DNA from: Trichoplax adhaerens
Taxonomy: Eukaryota > Placozoa > Uniplacotomia > Trichoplacea > Trichoplacidae
Length of the DNA stretch: 64,000 bases
Direction of reading: 5' to 3'
NCBI RefSeq assembly: GCF_000150275.1
Contig: NW_002060951.1
Span: 1,870,297 to 1,934,296, forward strand
This document shows, in pieces, positions 49,035-61,216 of this stretch. Made by a program: the position numbers and the translations under genes. The notes under the pieces are model-generated. The model worked only from the letters and a program-made list of their open reading frames with translations, was not told where the DNA came from and searched no databases. The stretch's first letter is position 1. Every line of letters begins with the position of its first letter.

Positions 49035-50561
49035 GATATTTATTAACCTAAACCTATCGTTTGACTCGATTACTATAGTATAGGAATAAGTTAGTTTTCC
49101 CTTACTGAGGATCTCCGAAGTTAGTCGGAGAACCATAAGAGTAGATAGACCAGTTTAGGTACGATCACGAAAGCTGTTTTGTGACAAATTAGTATCAATC
49201 ATTATTGTCATTAGTTACATCTGCTTACAATTATTACTGTAGCTTCCGAAGTATCTGCCAGTTCGTACTATGAAAATGATAAATTATACGGTAGATCTTA
49301 CCTTACTTTTTTATATACTTTTCACATTTAGCCACTCATCTTAATCATGTTGTAGTAATAAAAGGGTAATAGAATACCTTAATACCAGTAACTGTCATAA
49401 ATTTAAGTTAATCGGTTCAGAGTGAGGATTACTAAGATTAATCTTTTTAAATACCACTGTTTAATCCATTCATTTCCATACAAGGCACAATATATTTTCA
49501 ACCATAAATATCGTATTTTCTACATCATCATCGTCAAAGCACGTAATAATCATCGAATGTCCTGTGAAACAGCTGATTATTAAACGTCAAATCTGTAAAT
49601 AAAATTATCCCAATTTATTCGGATCTGTAGAATTAAACCAATTTTGGACATTTCCAAGAATTTTCGGGTAGAGGTACGTGAATAGTAGCAGTGATAACAG
49701 ACACTAATTTAAATAATCAGTACCGGTAATTGCAATCCAATAATAGCTTTCCATTTCCACAATACTATTCAGTATTTTAATTAGATATGCTATATGAACA
49801 ATTCAAGTATAACATTCTATCATAATAAACTAAAATGTGTTTATAAGTAACTAAGCAGTCTTATAATAATAACAATTAGAATTGAGCACTTTTCCTGAAA
49901 ATTCGCACAACCCTTGAAATATCTATCTTTTAACATTATTACTGTAATATTGTAGATAACCTTTCTATTGTTGTATAATAGTTTTGATCATTTTGGTTTG
50001 AAAGGTAGAGCATATTTATCAGAATTAAGTATTATACTGTAAATGCTAACTGCAGCATATGATAGTTGCTTTCTAACATTCAACCGTCGCTGTTTGTGCG
50101 TATGTTCATATCTTCAATTGTATATAGTCACATATCCTACTAGGTCAGTTTTTACTTTATCTCAACATAAAAATGATCTCAGCATACCTCTGACAATCGT
50201 CAATTACAATAAAGGTTAATGCACATCGTCAATTTTATCATTTTTGACTTAATTCATAACTTTACTATGCTCCTTCCGTTTTTTAAAAATTCAGTACTAA
50301 GTATTACTTGAAAAGGATTACAGTATTATGATGCGAGCAGATTTTGGTTATATTTATTGCTTGATTTAACTATTTTTAATTTATTACTATTAAAATTAAA
50401 AATACAATCGCACCGCATCGATCTTTTTTCAGGCAGTATCACCAAGTTATGATTACACCAGTTACTAACATTTTAATCTACAGGCTCAACTTAGCCTAGT
50501 TATCATTGCCGCTATTGGTATTATCTTTTATTTAATTTCATTAAGGTAGTACGTATAATAA

Positions 50562-51669
50562 TGACCAGTCCCTGTAATAATAGCGCAATCTCTCAAGTAT
50601 TGGCTAGGACTTGTGGATTTGATAGCATCATCACCAATTTACATGTAATCACTACATGCATTAGAAACTATAGACCCAAACTAGAGAAACCGCAAGAATA
50701 ATTTGAATTAATGAGGGCTCTCTCCAAAAATTAAATGCTGTGACTTCTCGAAATTATTGTAATAGGAAAAGGAAAAAATGAGTAAAGTAGCTATATTATT
50801 TTTTACTAACTTACCTATGGCTTACATGATGTCGTCACTTACTCAACTATATTAGCAATATCTGACGCATTCAATAATGGCGAAGCAAAGTTCTCCTCCA
50901 TTCATGTCAGCAAATAGAAAAATGTTTAGGTCAAGTACAGTTTCGTGATTGATCAATTAGCCATTTGGAATCATAGCTTTCTCTGTCAAGTGTTACGATT
51001 TCTAACTACTACGGGATCAACAGTTTCCGTTTGGATAACACTAATAATTGCGATTGATCAATTTATTATGATTGTTTACCCATTAAAAATGAATTGCAAA
51101 TTTACTGTACTCTGCACAACTTGGATATGCCGTGTTATTTTGGTTAATGGTTGCATTTGCAGTCCACTAACTATTATCTTAGGAAAATTAACTTTACTTT
51201 CGAAAGACAATAGTTGGTATAGTCGGTTGTGTATTATAGATGATTTGGATAATGATGTAGTTATTGCCTTTGCAGCATTCATAGCTGTTAATAGCTTGCT
51301 TATTTATATTGTTGTTCTATATTACTCTTTATTGCATTGGACCATGTCCGAAACTTTAAACTCCGAATTAGACCTCAAGACAATAACAATCCACATCGAT
51401 CCAATAATCGACGCGAGAGCACCAAAACTAGCCTTGTAATCACACGCATGATTATAATCATTAATATCTTACGTTGGTTACTGACAACGTTGCTATCACT
51501 TCTTTTTGCTCTTGGAATAAAACGTATTGGATATCCAGTGTTTGCTGCTCCTGGGACTTTGATCACATTGCTATTTCCAGCAAATGGTTTAATTAATGCG
51601 ATAGTTTTTACTGTATTAATACACATGATTAAAATCAAACGCCAGAAAGCTCGTTTCATTACAAAATGA
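50562..51669 (+). pseudogene. LGR-like GPCR pseudogene (near full length)
   Basis: It is colinear with the receptor at 42.8 kb from the first codons (MTSPCNNS versus MTSLFNNS) to TM7. Lesions seen: stop after about 43 codons in the long first inner loop; frame loss following the TM2 region (stop after SSLTQLY); a further frameshift near 51.33 kb after TM5; Asp 2.50 changed to Tyr (NLPMAYMM); DRF changed to DQF; CWLP changed to RWLL, losing Pro 6.50; NPIVF changed to NAIVF. The longest intact stretch, 50945-51439, covers TM3-TM5 and lacks an ATG. It is an expressed-looking but dead duplicate. Confidence 0.92.
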
Positions 51670-52845
51670 TTTAAAAATAGAGAAGAATACTCCTCGGTAT
51701 TCCTTAGAATCCAAAAATTATTACTCGATATTAAAAGTATTGCGTATGGTTTACTCGTCGTATCAAGTCTGACAAATTTGTACAGCGCTACATCATTTGC
51801 TGAAAACTATTTCACAGTGGTTACCAGGTCACAATGTTGTTCTAATGAAGACAACGTAAGTATACAAACATTGTGGTTACTCTTATAAAAACATGCTATT
51901 GGCATCAAGTATTATAGATTTCAAATCGAAATTGAATTGAAGTACTTATTAATAGCAACTGTTATCCCAATTCACTATTTTAAAAATTGACTGATCCGCC
52001 ATTAAATTCTAAAACTAAACAATGACCGCCTCTCAAAATCGCTTAAATTCAATTAAGACTGAATTATGAGAATCTCAACCCCATATACCCGTAAAATCAT
52101 CAGCTTATGGTTATAAATTTTAAGTAAGGACTACAAAATGTCATTACTTCTAATTGCACAGTTGTTATCCAGATTTTGAGAATATACGAATTTTTATCAA
52201 ATGCTGAACATGTAAAAGTATATCAAACTTACGTAAGCCTTCACATAATTAGAATTAAACTTATGTGATATCAATAGAGATGATAGCGTGGCATATTCGC
52301 ATGGAATAGACTTAAGGACAATATTTACAGTAAACTTCTTAAAGTTGAGCTAATGGTTGTGATTAATAATTAATTGGTACAATTTTCAGAAGTATTATGG
52401 CGAGTTAGTAACTTAAACAGTTAAAGACCCGATAATTTCACTAGTAGCGATTATGCAAAGTTCAAGTTCCAGTAGTAATTACGGACAGCATGACAATAGC
52501 TATTCTGGCTGACGTTGAAACATTTATTAACAAGTACCTTCTTCAATGATGAGCAGGATCAAGTAATAATATCGAATTACCTCAAATTGACATGTTTTGT
52601 ACATTTTATGAGCCCAGTATGCCCCCAATAACTGTAAATTAGTACTTACTCATTCGAGCAGTAACCGAAATTTGAATTTATAACCTAAACTCTAACGAAT
52701 TAAAGCAATCTGAAGTCTTACGATAAACCAGTATGATTACGTAGAAATCTATTATTTATCCATTCTAATCTCCTAACTTTTATCATAATAAGGGAAATTA
52801 TCTTGAGATTTTAAACTTAATTTTGATATGTAATTGTCACGATGT

Positions 52846-53109
52846 CAAACCAGCTTCGTGACAAGGATAACGTAAAACAAATCTCTAAATTACTACAGTC
52901 TCCGGGATCCAGTATCCCTTAACTATCTCACAAGAATTTAGACGCCTTTGATTCTACGTTAAACTCAACTAGACAATTGAGAACTACTTTATTCAACTAT
53001 CTGACCGGATTATATACCCTTCTACAGCAGCTAACATTCATGAGTCATCTTATAAAAATACTTAGGTGACAACATCTACTAACTAGTTTTTCACAGTCGG
53101 ACTACAATA
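52846..53109 (+). repeat. Dispersed repeat, copy B
   Basis: Diverged copy of 6736-7034 in the same orientation, about 35 bp shorter. Shared blocks include CAAACCAGCTTC, ATCCCTTAACT, the AATTTAGAC-CCTTTG block, TTATATACCCTTC/TTATATACTCTTC, CTAACATT-ATGA and GGACTACAATA. It carries no open frame. Both copies lie in gene-poor DNA near receptor loci. Confidence 0.6.
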
Positions 53110-53259
53110 TGTCCATTCACAGAATCATTTCAGTGCACATTACAGCACAGCATTAAATTTACTGTAACACATTTATAATTAGAGTAATTCCTATTGTAAG
53201 TAACTAGTTGTAATATAGTATCACTATATTATATTAGCCAAATTTAGATAGCTATTTCT

Positions 53260-53280
53260 TCACGGTAGTTCGTACCGTGA
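53260..53280. repeat. 8-bp inverted repeat with 5-base loop
   Basis: TCACGGTA (53260-53267) and TACCGTGA (53273-53280) are exact reverse complements around GTTCG. It lies 150 bp after repeat copy B. A related word (GGTTCGAACCGT at 7078) follows copy A at about 45 bp, so it may belong to the same element. Confidence 0.6.
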
Positions 53281-56200
53281 CAGTAATGATAACATGAATC
53301 CAATTCGATTTGAATAAACAAAATGATCGATAGTAATGATATGGGTATAGCAATTGATTACACCATTGTTGAAAGCGTAAATTAATTCTACACTATCGAA
53401 TACAAACAGTAAAGTTAGCTGGCTGTCAAAATTTTAATCATTGAGTCGGCACAATCATAAATATAAACTAGTAAGAAAGATTGCTATATAACTAGTCTAT
53501 CAATTTTTTTCACTTAAAGGATCGACAAGAATGAAATAGAGTCTTACCGTATGTACACGCATTAAGAATGAAATTGTTGCAAAGAAATTTATCATAAAAC
53601 TCTGCAGCCATTTAAATTATTTAAGATTTTTGCAATGTGATAAAACAACTCTTACTAATTAAATAGCTATGAAAAAAATACTAAATTTGGGAAATTAGTT
53701 AGGATTGCGAAGTGTACGATTAATGAAAATATATAGTTGTAATTTATGGCTCATGATTATTAATATCTTTGACTACAAATACCAGTATTGCATGTTATTT
53801 CTAGCGTAACTTTGTAAAAATGTCAAAATACTAACATTTCCCTAAAAACTATACTTAAAAGTTTCTTTGTTATCGTCAGAAACCTATGATTTTGTCGTAA
53901 CATTTATAGGTATGTTATATTGAAAACTGCAAGTGAAATTACGCAATAGCAAAGGTACAAGTACATTAAAGTATTGGTACAAAACTGCATTAATATTACA
54001 TTTTTCACCTATAATTTGCTTAGCAGCCATATTCAAAGGTTCAAAATAACTGATCAGACATTCAACAATGTGTTATATACTGAAGTAATAACGCTATCTT
54101 AAGATATTCAGTTTATATGGTAATTAGGTAAATAAAGCGAATCTATCTTTAGATACACTACCCTGTTATCTACAATAATTTCTTGTGATAATTGTACAAC
54201 AATTATGCGGACACGTTAATCAAAAAAATTGTATTCGCTATAAATAAATAATGATGGGGTTTTATTCGCTGTATTATCGCAGGTGCCGCTACATTGGAAC
54301 ATAGAAAAATTCTATGGAATATAATGAAGCTAATTTCTTAGTAATAATTAAAGCCGCAGATCTAAATTGAATAGAAAATCATTACCAGCTTACTAATGTA
54401 TCATAAATTCATAAAAAATGCAGAGTAAATAAGTAATTATATCTTATCTCTATTCAAAATACGAAACTGATGCTAAAACTGACGCTAAAGCAAAAGATTT
54501 AATACAATTATTAATCACTAAATTAGCGTTAATAAGATTTTAACAACATTACTGCCAGTATTATATTTACATAGTTTGTTAATAATTAAGCATTAACAAT
54601 ATATTAATTTTATTGTAATACAATGCATTTATTCGCTTATTTTGCAAATATCAATAGATTTATTGAAGAACGAATATTTCAGTACTATGATAACTATAAG
54701 AAATTTCTAGCAATAATGCTACTATTTTATAAAATCTCGAATATTTTCAAGACTTTAATTCATAATGAAATTGACTATATTATGTTGAGATATAGTAATT
54801 AATAATGACCAAACTTGTAGATCGGTTAAATATCCAATTTATTTAGTTAAAATTAGAAACCTACCAAAGGAGTTACGAGATCGAATCTAATTAATAACCC
54901 TACGCTAACTCTCTCCAGCTTGGCTTGCATTGCCTTTAATACCATAAATTTTATGCACTCAGATTCAGGTACAGATTAATAATTTAAGACAATTATACTA
55001 TGCAAAGAACCGTATCTAAATCTTGACAATTTAACATCCGGGTACTAATGTTAGTCATTGCACCAGCAATAAATACCATACATGAACATAACATATTGAA
55101 TAACGTTTATCTATCACTATAAATAAATCAGCTGAGATACGTTGGCACTAACAATAAAATTTACACCATACATTTATAATACTATATTATTTTAGGCTAC
55201 TAGATGGGTAACCTATTATGTGTCTAATTGATTTAAGAATTTATAAAATGCCTCTTTAAATTATTCTGTCTTGTCCCTTAATCTGTTATTGAAACTACTT
55301 GCAAATATCGTCTGTGGAACAATAATAAGTAATCTTTGTAAGTCTGATTGAGAAAGATACCACATAGATTAAGCACACTAGTAGTACACTGTGCTTTCCT
55401 TCAACTGTAAGCCCGTACCATAATTTATAAATTCACAATCTATTCAAAGTAATTCAAATTCAGTAAATTTTGTTGTGGTAATAATACGGATATCGTATTG
55501 GGCTTTATGAATCAATCAAAATGTATTTTAAATTAAAGTATTTTTACTGGAGGAGGTAATATTAACGAGTATATGGTATATAGTGTCATACTGGTATATA
55601 AAATAATATCAAGAACAACTAATAAATATTAATTAGCTAACCTTATAATACATTTTGTCTAGCTAATTACGATTATTGAGATCTAGCAAATTACATGCTA
55701 GATAAAATGTCATTGAAGATAATTTTTATTACAGCGCTTATTATTACTTTTAAATATTTAAGCGGAACTACTGCAATTTCAAAGCATGATATTTTATACC
55801 GGAAGCCTTATAATCAACTTCTCATTCCAAAACCCAACTGTGTCAATATATTTTAATGTTCTTTAAAATTTAAATAACCTAGTTTTTATTTTAATTCCGT
55901 TTTATCACTGCTACTTCACGCGAATCGTCAAATTTCTAACATTAGTATTAGTAATGAAATTATTTTTTTAAAATGGTTCAGTAAAGCTATTAAATCTATC
56001 CATTCCAAGTTTTATTTATTCATGACAATGATATATTTTTGGATAGCACTATGTATACGAATTTTTAAATATGGTCGATCAACACCTTTAATTCACAATG
56101 TGCAGTGAAAGAGATCATTATATATGGATATAAGGTTAATATTATTATCTAAGTATTTCCTCCACCGAAAGTAAACTTCAACGAATAGTGTTCCAAATGC

Positions 56201-57120
56201 CACATTCTATCATCGAAATCTCTGTATCATTTGTTGTTCTGTAAACCGCTGGATAATTAATCTTTATCACAAGAAAGCAAGCAATCGAATGAATAGCTTT
56301 GATTAGAATAAATAATTAAACAAGACCATCGTTTTGTCTCAAAGAAATAATGCATGAAATGTTTTTCCGTCTTATTATATCATAGTCACATCCTCTTAAG
56401 ATGATATTGTCGTAGATAACCTGCTAATATACAAACCAGAAAGTCATTATTATGCTCATCGCCGGTCGAATGATCGATCTGCCATTAATGAATTTCTAAA
56501 AAAATCGTGAATGAAATCATTGATTAATCAACCATAAAGGAAAATTGTAAACCAACTAAATTGTTTTTCTTTCTTACTAGCCTATTTTAAAAAAACTTCC
56601 TCGTAACGACTATTCAGCTTGTTAAAAAATTAATCAGTATTTTGGTGTTCTTTCATAACTTGTTTACGAATTTATCATGACAACTCATTTAACAAAACAG
56701 GACTTCATATTCTATATTTTAATAATGCTGTTATGGTGTGATTATTTGTTACCATTAGTTACTGCAGTTTTTAACACATTTTATGCTACGATTGCTGATA
56801 TAGTGGTTCCGGCGGATATTTTCTAGCCAATTTATCAATTAGTAAGATTGTATATTGTATATCACAATGCATCAGCAGGGGGAAAGTTCGGTCATTATTA
56901 GTTTACGGTACGTTCTACACATCTGATTCGATAGCTCTCTTACTGCAGTTATCTATCTCAATATCGTCTAGTTTATGTATTGTCTATAATAAAAGTATGA
57001 AAAATAAAATAGATTAATTAACCTTCTTGCCTAGCCACGCAACTTAAAACAGATATTTTCTATACCTAGTCGACATTAATAACCCTTGAACATTTTAACC
57101 CTTTTAATCTTAATAAAAAA

Positions 57121-57345
57121 ATGGCATGGACAATAAATGAGTCGCTAGTAGCTAATAGATTTTACAATACTTTGTTGACTAGAAAAGCGTATTGGAGAAA
57201 AATTGAAGAAAATAAAAATTTTATTCCTACAATATCAATAAATCAATTTAAATTAAAGGGCAATAATAATTTCAAATCGTTAATAAATAATTTACAAGTC
57301 CAACCTATGCGAAATAGCTTAATACAGTTTAAAATAATATCATAA
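57121..57345 (+). other. Orphan 74-codon open frame of unknown status
   Basis: It begins with ATG in a good context (AAAAAAATGG) and encodes a basic, Asn-rich peptide (MAWTINESLVANRFY start) with no signal peptide, no membrane segment and no recognised motif. No splice partner or polyA signal was assigned. In this AT-rich DNA a frame of this length can arise by chance. Confidence 0.15.
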
Positions 57346-60085
57346 ATAAGCGTTTGTCTATTGAAATAGATTCTCTAGCAACCGTAGATTGCAATGTTCT
57401 TTCCATCAACTAACAGCAGTTAACTAATTTTTATACAATACGACATTATATGATTTTATCAGGTTATGGAATAAATAAATCGAAGATGACTCATCAAGGA
57501 TGCATTACCAGCCATACTTGCTCCATTAAATCATAAAAGACGATTTGAAGTGTTATCATCTGCTAAGATAGCATATTAACCAATAAGTAGAAAATTGAAG
57601 ATTTGAAAGTGGATAGATACTTCGCACGGCGATCCTATATGATCAAAGTAAAGTTTGTTATCGAAAGAATGTAAAGTTCCAAACTCAGCCATATTGCTCT
57701 AATAGTAAGATAAAGGAAGCGTTAGTGACAAAGTTATCCGCTAGAGAAGAGAATTGTCACTAGAATAAAGAAACTCAGATTTTACTATCAAAGAATTTTT
57801 GAAAATGCCAGTTCTTATACTTAAATATCAGGTATTGTGCTTATGGGTTCTATTTCACCGCATTAATATCCTGATAGCTTTTTGTTGCTAAATAATCGTG
57901 TCATATAAAAGCGAATTTTACTATTCTCAGGTTCTAGCATTGTACGGATATTTAACATAGGCATAAGTTATACTTATATCATTGTATTTGACCATCTGCT
58001 TATACAGAGCTATCAATAAACTTATTTCTATTATTATCCTTATAAAGATAATATTAGAATTAAGATAATGAACTAAAATACTATCATGTACCCATTCTTG
58101 TAAAAACGATATATCTTAAGTATCATAAGTTTGCAAAATAGAGCATGTAATAACACTTTTATAGGATTTACGGTAAAATCTTCTCCCGATAGTCTTGATT
58201 CCTATACTCACGCCATGCCTAAAGAGTCTATCCTGAATTAATAATAGCAACTATATTTTTTTGTATAGTTTTAAACATAATTCTTCTCACTAATGTTGTA
58301 TTTAACGTGTTATTCACATTAGACGTATAAGTATATCAATATTGAGGGTAATACACAATCTTATTAATATTTGTGGTGCCTTACTACAACTACGAGAAAG
58401 GTATATGTCCTAGTACACCTGAGAAAGGCTCGGTTCTATTAGATATTGCATATTGTATACGTCTTTCTGTTCTATTCTTTACTCTCATTGATATTATTTT
58501 TACCTTGATTACCTAATCTACTCTAGTCAATTAATTACAATTCATTATATGTTCGAATGTAGGTTAAAGCTCGAATTTTTCTATTCAGCTGTCAGTAAAC
58601 CTTCATCAGTAACTATACATGGTACAGATATAATAGATAATAATTACAACTTCATATTGTTGTAACTCTTATAACATTATAATTAAAGACTTCAAAAATA
58701 ATTATAGCATCGTTTATTCCAATAACCAAGATGGTATTAGTAATCATATAAACTTTTAGCCAAGTTTTAACTCGCTGCAGTACGCATTAGTCGACAATAT
58801 CATATCTTTACGTGAGTGCTATAGCTATAATCACAGTATTCCTTATCACGGGTAATCCAAATTGTAGCATGATACAAGAATTCATTTGCTGAATCAATGT
58901 ACAAAATTTCATTTTACGTTCGTTAAGATTATTCATGATATGGTATTGAGAACAGAAAGGAAATACAATAATTCATCCTAAATTATTATATAAGTGTAAC
59001 GTAATCCATAAAATATTTAAGACATCTATAGATGAATAGACAAGCTTCATGAAGATTTTGGTCCCAGTTTGGCATAATTTTTATTGCTAAAGATTTAATA
59101 CTTTAAAAATATTTTGGCTAACAATGTCAATATTATTCAGAGATGATAGGGTAAAGATCCTATGACTAATATCAAAAGCAAAATACCATTCCATTAAAAG
59201 GGGACAGAATGACTCTTTATAGAATAATGATAATTCAAGCAAATAAGCGAAAAATAGGTTTCCTCCTTCAGCCCACTTGAAAATCACCAGCAATTGATAA
59301 GTAATTTGCAGATGCTGTTCATATTAAGGGTCTGAATAAATGACATTATTGACATGAATTTAATGTTTTGAATTAGTCTATTTTCATCACGTGGTTCCTA
59401 TCTGCTCCGCTAAGTAAAGAAGCCGTTGAATTTTATTTATTATCCTCAACAATAGAACTTTCGATATTGCAGCAACAGAAATACATGATCTTATAAGAAA
59501 AAATTCCCTCTACAATACAATTAATGCAAGGTAATTCTTTATAGCTATATAATACATAATTAACAAATTCTGTGATTGAAAGATGTTATTAAGGGTGTAA
59601 GTGCATTTCAAATCATTTCTCACATACCGTCTTCTGATATAATATGCACTAGTAAATAATTTATATAATGCAAATAATACCGTAATGTAAAATATCGTAT
59701 CGATGGAGGAAATTCAAAAATCAAAAGGTTTCTATGTCAAATTATCTAAGCAGCACACTAAGAGAACACATTAATGATCACTTTAGCACAAGACGACCTT
59801 ACTTGTAGTATCAAAAAGTCCGCTAAAAGAAAAAGAATTTTGAACGGTGTATTTGTCAGGTGTAGCTCACGGAACTTATATACTAATACTTTAGTTTCAT
59901 TCCATTGTTAGCCAAGGCCTTGCCATTAGTAAAGCAAGGTTTAGCAATAAAATCTCACCGTTAAGTAAAAATATTTACTTAGGTGAAATTCAATCTATTA
60001 TAACTTCAGGTAATTCGGTAATGTTAAAGGCTATCCGAAAATAATTGGCACTATACTCTACGATCGATTTGCAAGTATTAAAATT

Positions 60086-61216
60086 ATGTTGGTTTTTCGT
60101 CAATTTATCCTGCCACAAATTATGTCATGGATTTGTGGACCTTTAGGCATCATAGCGAATTCCTATATTTTATACTTGACTTGGCAAAGGTTAAATATAC
60201 AGCAACATCCAGGTGTATTACTAAATATATTCTCTAATGGTAAATATATGCGAAGTAATCGTACAAACCAGCCGTATAATCTACGTCGTGGTCATATTGC
60301 AATGGGTAAAGTTGCTTGCTTATTATTTTTAAATTTAAGTGTATCCGATATGTTGGCATCGTTATACTTGACTGTACTAGCAGGCAGTGATGCATACTAT
60401 CGTCAGATTTATGTATCTCGCAATATCACTAATTTAACTCATAATATTTATCCAGATGTTATTGATCTTTTCCAGTGGAAATTGCAGCCAGCATGCTATG
60501 TATTACGATTTCTAACTACTACTGCCTCCATAGCTTCAGTTAATATTGCATTAATTATTACAATTGACCGATTTATTCTTATCATTTTTCCGTATCAACC
60601 TGATAAACGATTTACACTTAAACGTGCTAGCTTTGCTGTCGTAATCATATGGATTTATTCTATTTCATGCGGCATTCTTGCTATTCTCTTAGCTAAATTT
60701 ACTGTACCTCATCATAATACATTTACAACATGGTATAGCTCACTGTGTATATTAGATAGCTTACAAAACAAGTATGTTATCTTTATGACCGCTTATATTG
60801 GCATTAGCAATGTTGTGATATATTCTCTAATATGCACTATCTACATGATTATAATTGCTAAAACAAGAAGTTATCGTTCAACAATTGCTGCTAATCGGCA
60901 GCAAAACAATGGAACTCATCAATCTCAATATCGTATCCATAAATTAAATAATATTTATGTAGGTGTCGTGATTAACGGCTTAATTATTATAACTAATATT
61001 ACCTGTTGGTTACCTTCGGCCATAACAACAATACTTTATTCTGTTGGTTATGATAAGTTAAGCCGTGAAAACTTCGCTTTTCGCGGTATAATGACCGCTC
61101 TACTTTATTCTACTAATGGTTTAATTAACCCAATTATATTTTTAGCTATGTCGACATTAATGACACGAAAACGCCGAAGCAATAGAATTAATAACTCCAA
61201 AGATAATCAACTATAA
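60086..61216 (+). CDS. LGR-like rhodopsin-class GPCR without LRR ectodomain (376 aa)
   Basis: Paralogue of the receptor at 42.8 kb. Seen: short N-terminus; TM1 GIIANSYILYL; a first inner loop of about 45-50 residues with basic patches (YNLRRGH) ending MGKVACLLFLNLSVSD, so Asp 2.50 is intact; an outer loop with NIT and NLT glycosylation sites; Cys in PACYVLRF; DRF with IIFPY; loop 2 TTWYSSLCILDSL; TM5 ISNVVIYSLI; TM6 NITCWLPSA; TM7 STNGLINPIIF; a basic tail. Start is ATG at the head of the frame. AATAAA at 61254-61259, 38 bp after the stop, is a likely polyA signal. Class A identity is firm; the LGR/relaxin-type affinity is moderate; ligand unknown. Confidence 0.9.
   Translation: MLVFRQFILPQIMSWICGPLGIIANSYILYLTWQRLNIQQHPGVLLNIFSNGKYMRSNRTNQPYNLRRGHIAMGKVACLLFLNLSVSDMLASLYLTVLAGSDAYYRQIYVSRNITNLTHNIYPDVIDLFQWKLQPACYVLRFLTTTASIASVNIALIITIDRFILIIFPYQPDKRFTLKRASFAVVIIWIYSISCGILAILLAKFTVPHHNTFTTWYSSLCILDSLQNKYVIFMTAYIGISNVVIYSLICTIYMIIIAKTRSYRSTIAANRQQNNGTHQSQYRIHKLNNIYVGVVINGLIIITNITCWLPSAITTILYSVGYDKLSRENFAFRGIMTALLYSTNGLINPIIFLAMSTLMTRKRRSNRINNSKDNQL

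Larger units (their letters stand above)
46787..50561. other. Intergenic DNA between two receptor wrecks
   Basis: No intact gene is seen. It contains a 30-bp tandem repeat, a hydrophobic open stretch on the - strand and a possible LTR-like module, listed separately. The segment 47.93-48.50 kb is G-rich on the + strand. Confidence 0.5.
51670..60085. other. Large gene-poor interval
   Basis: About 8.4 kb with no recognised gene. It contains dispersed-repeat copy B (52.85-53.11 kb), a short hairpin at 53.26 kb and a 74-codon ATG-initiated frame at 57.1 kb. No receptor fragment was recognised in it. Confidence 0.5.

Noticed and set aside
59087-59293. 68-codon minus-strand frame with hydrophobic residues
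   Set aside because: It starts with TTG, matches no family and lies in gene-poor AT-rich DNA, where such frames are expected by chance.
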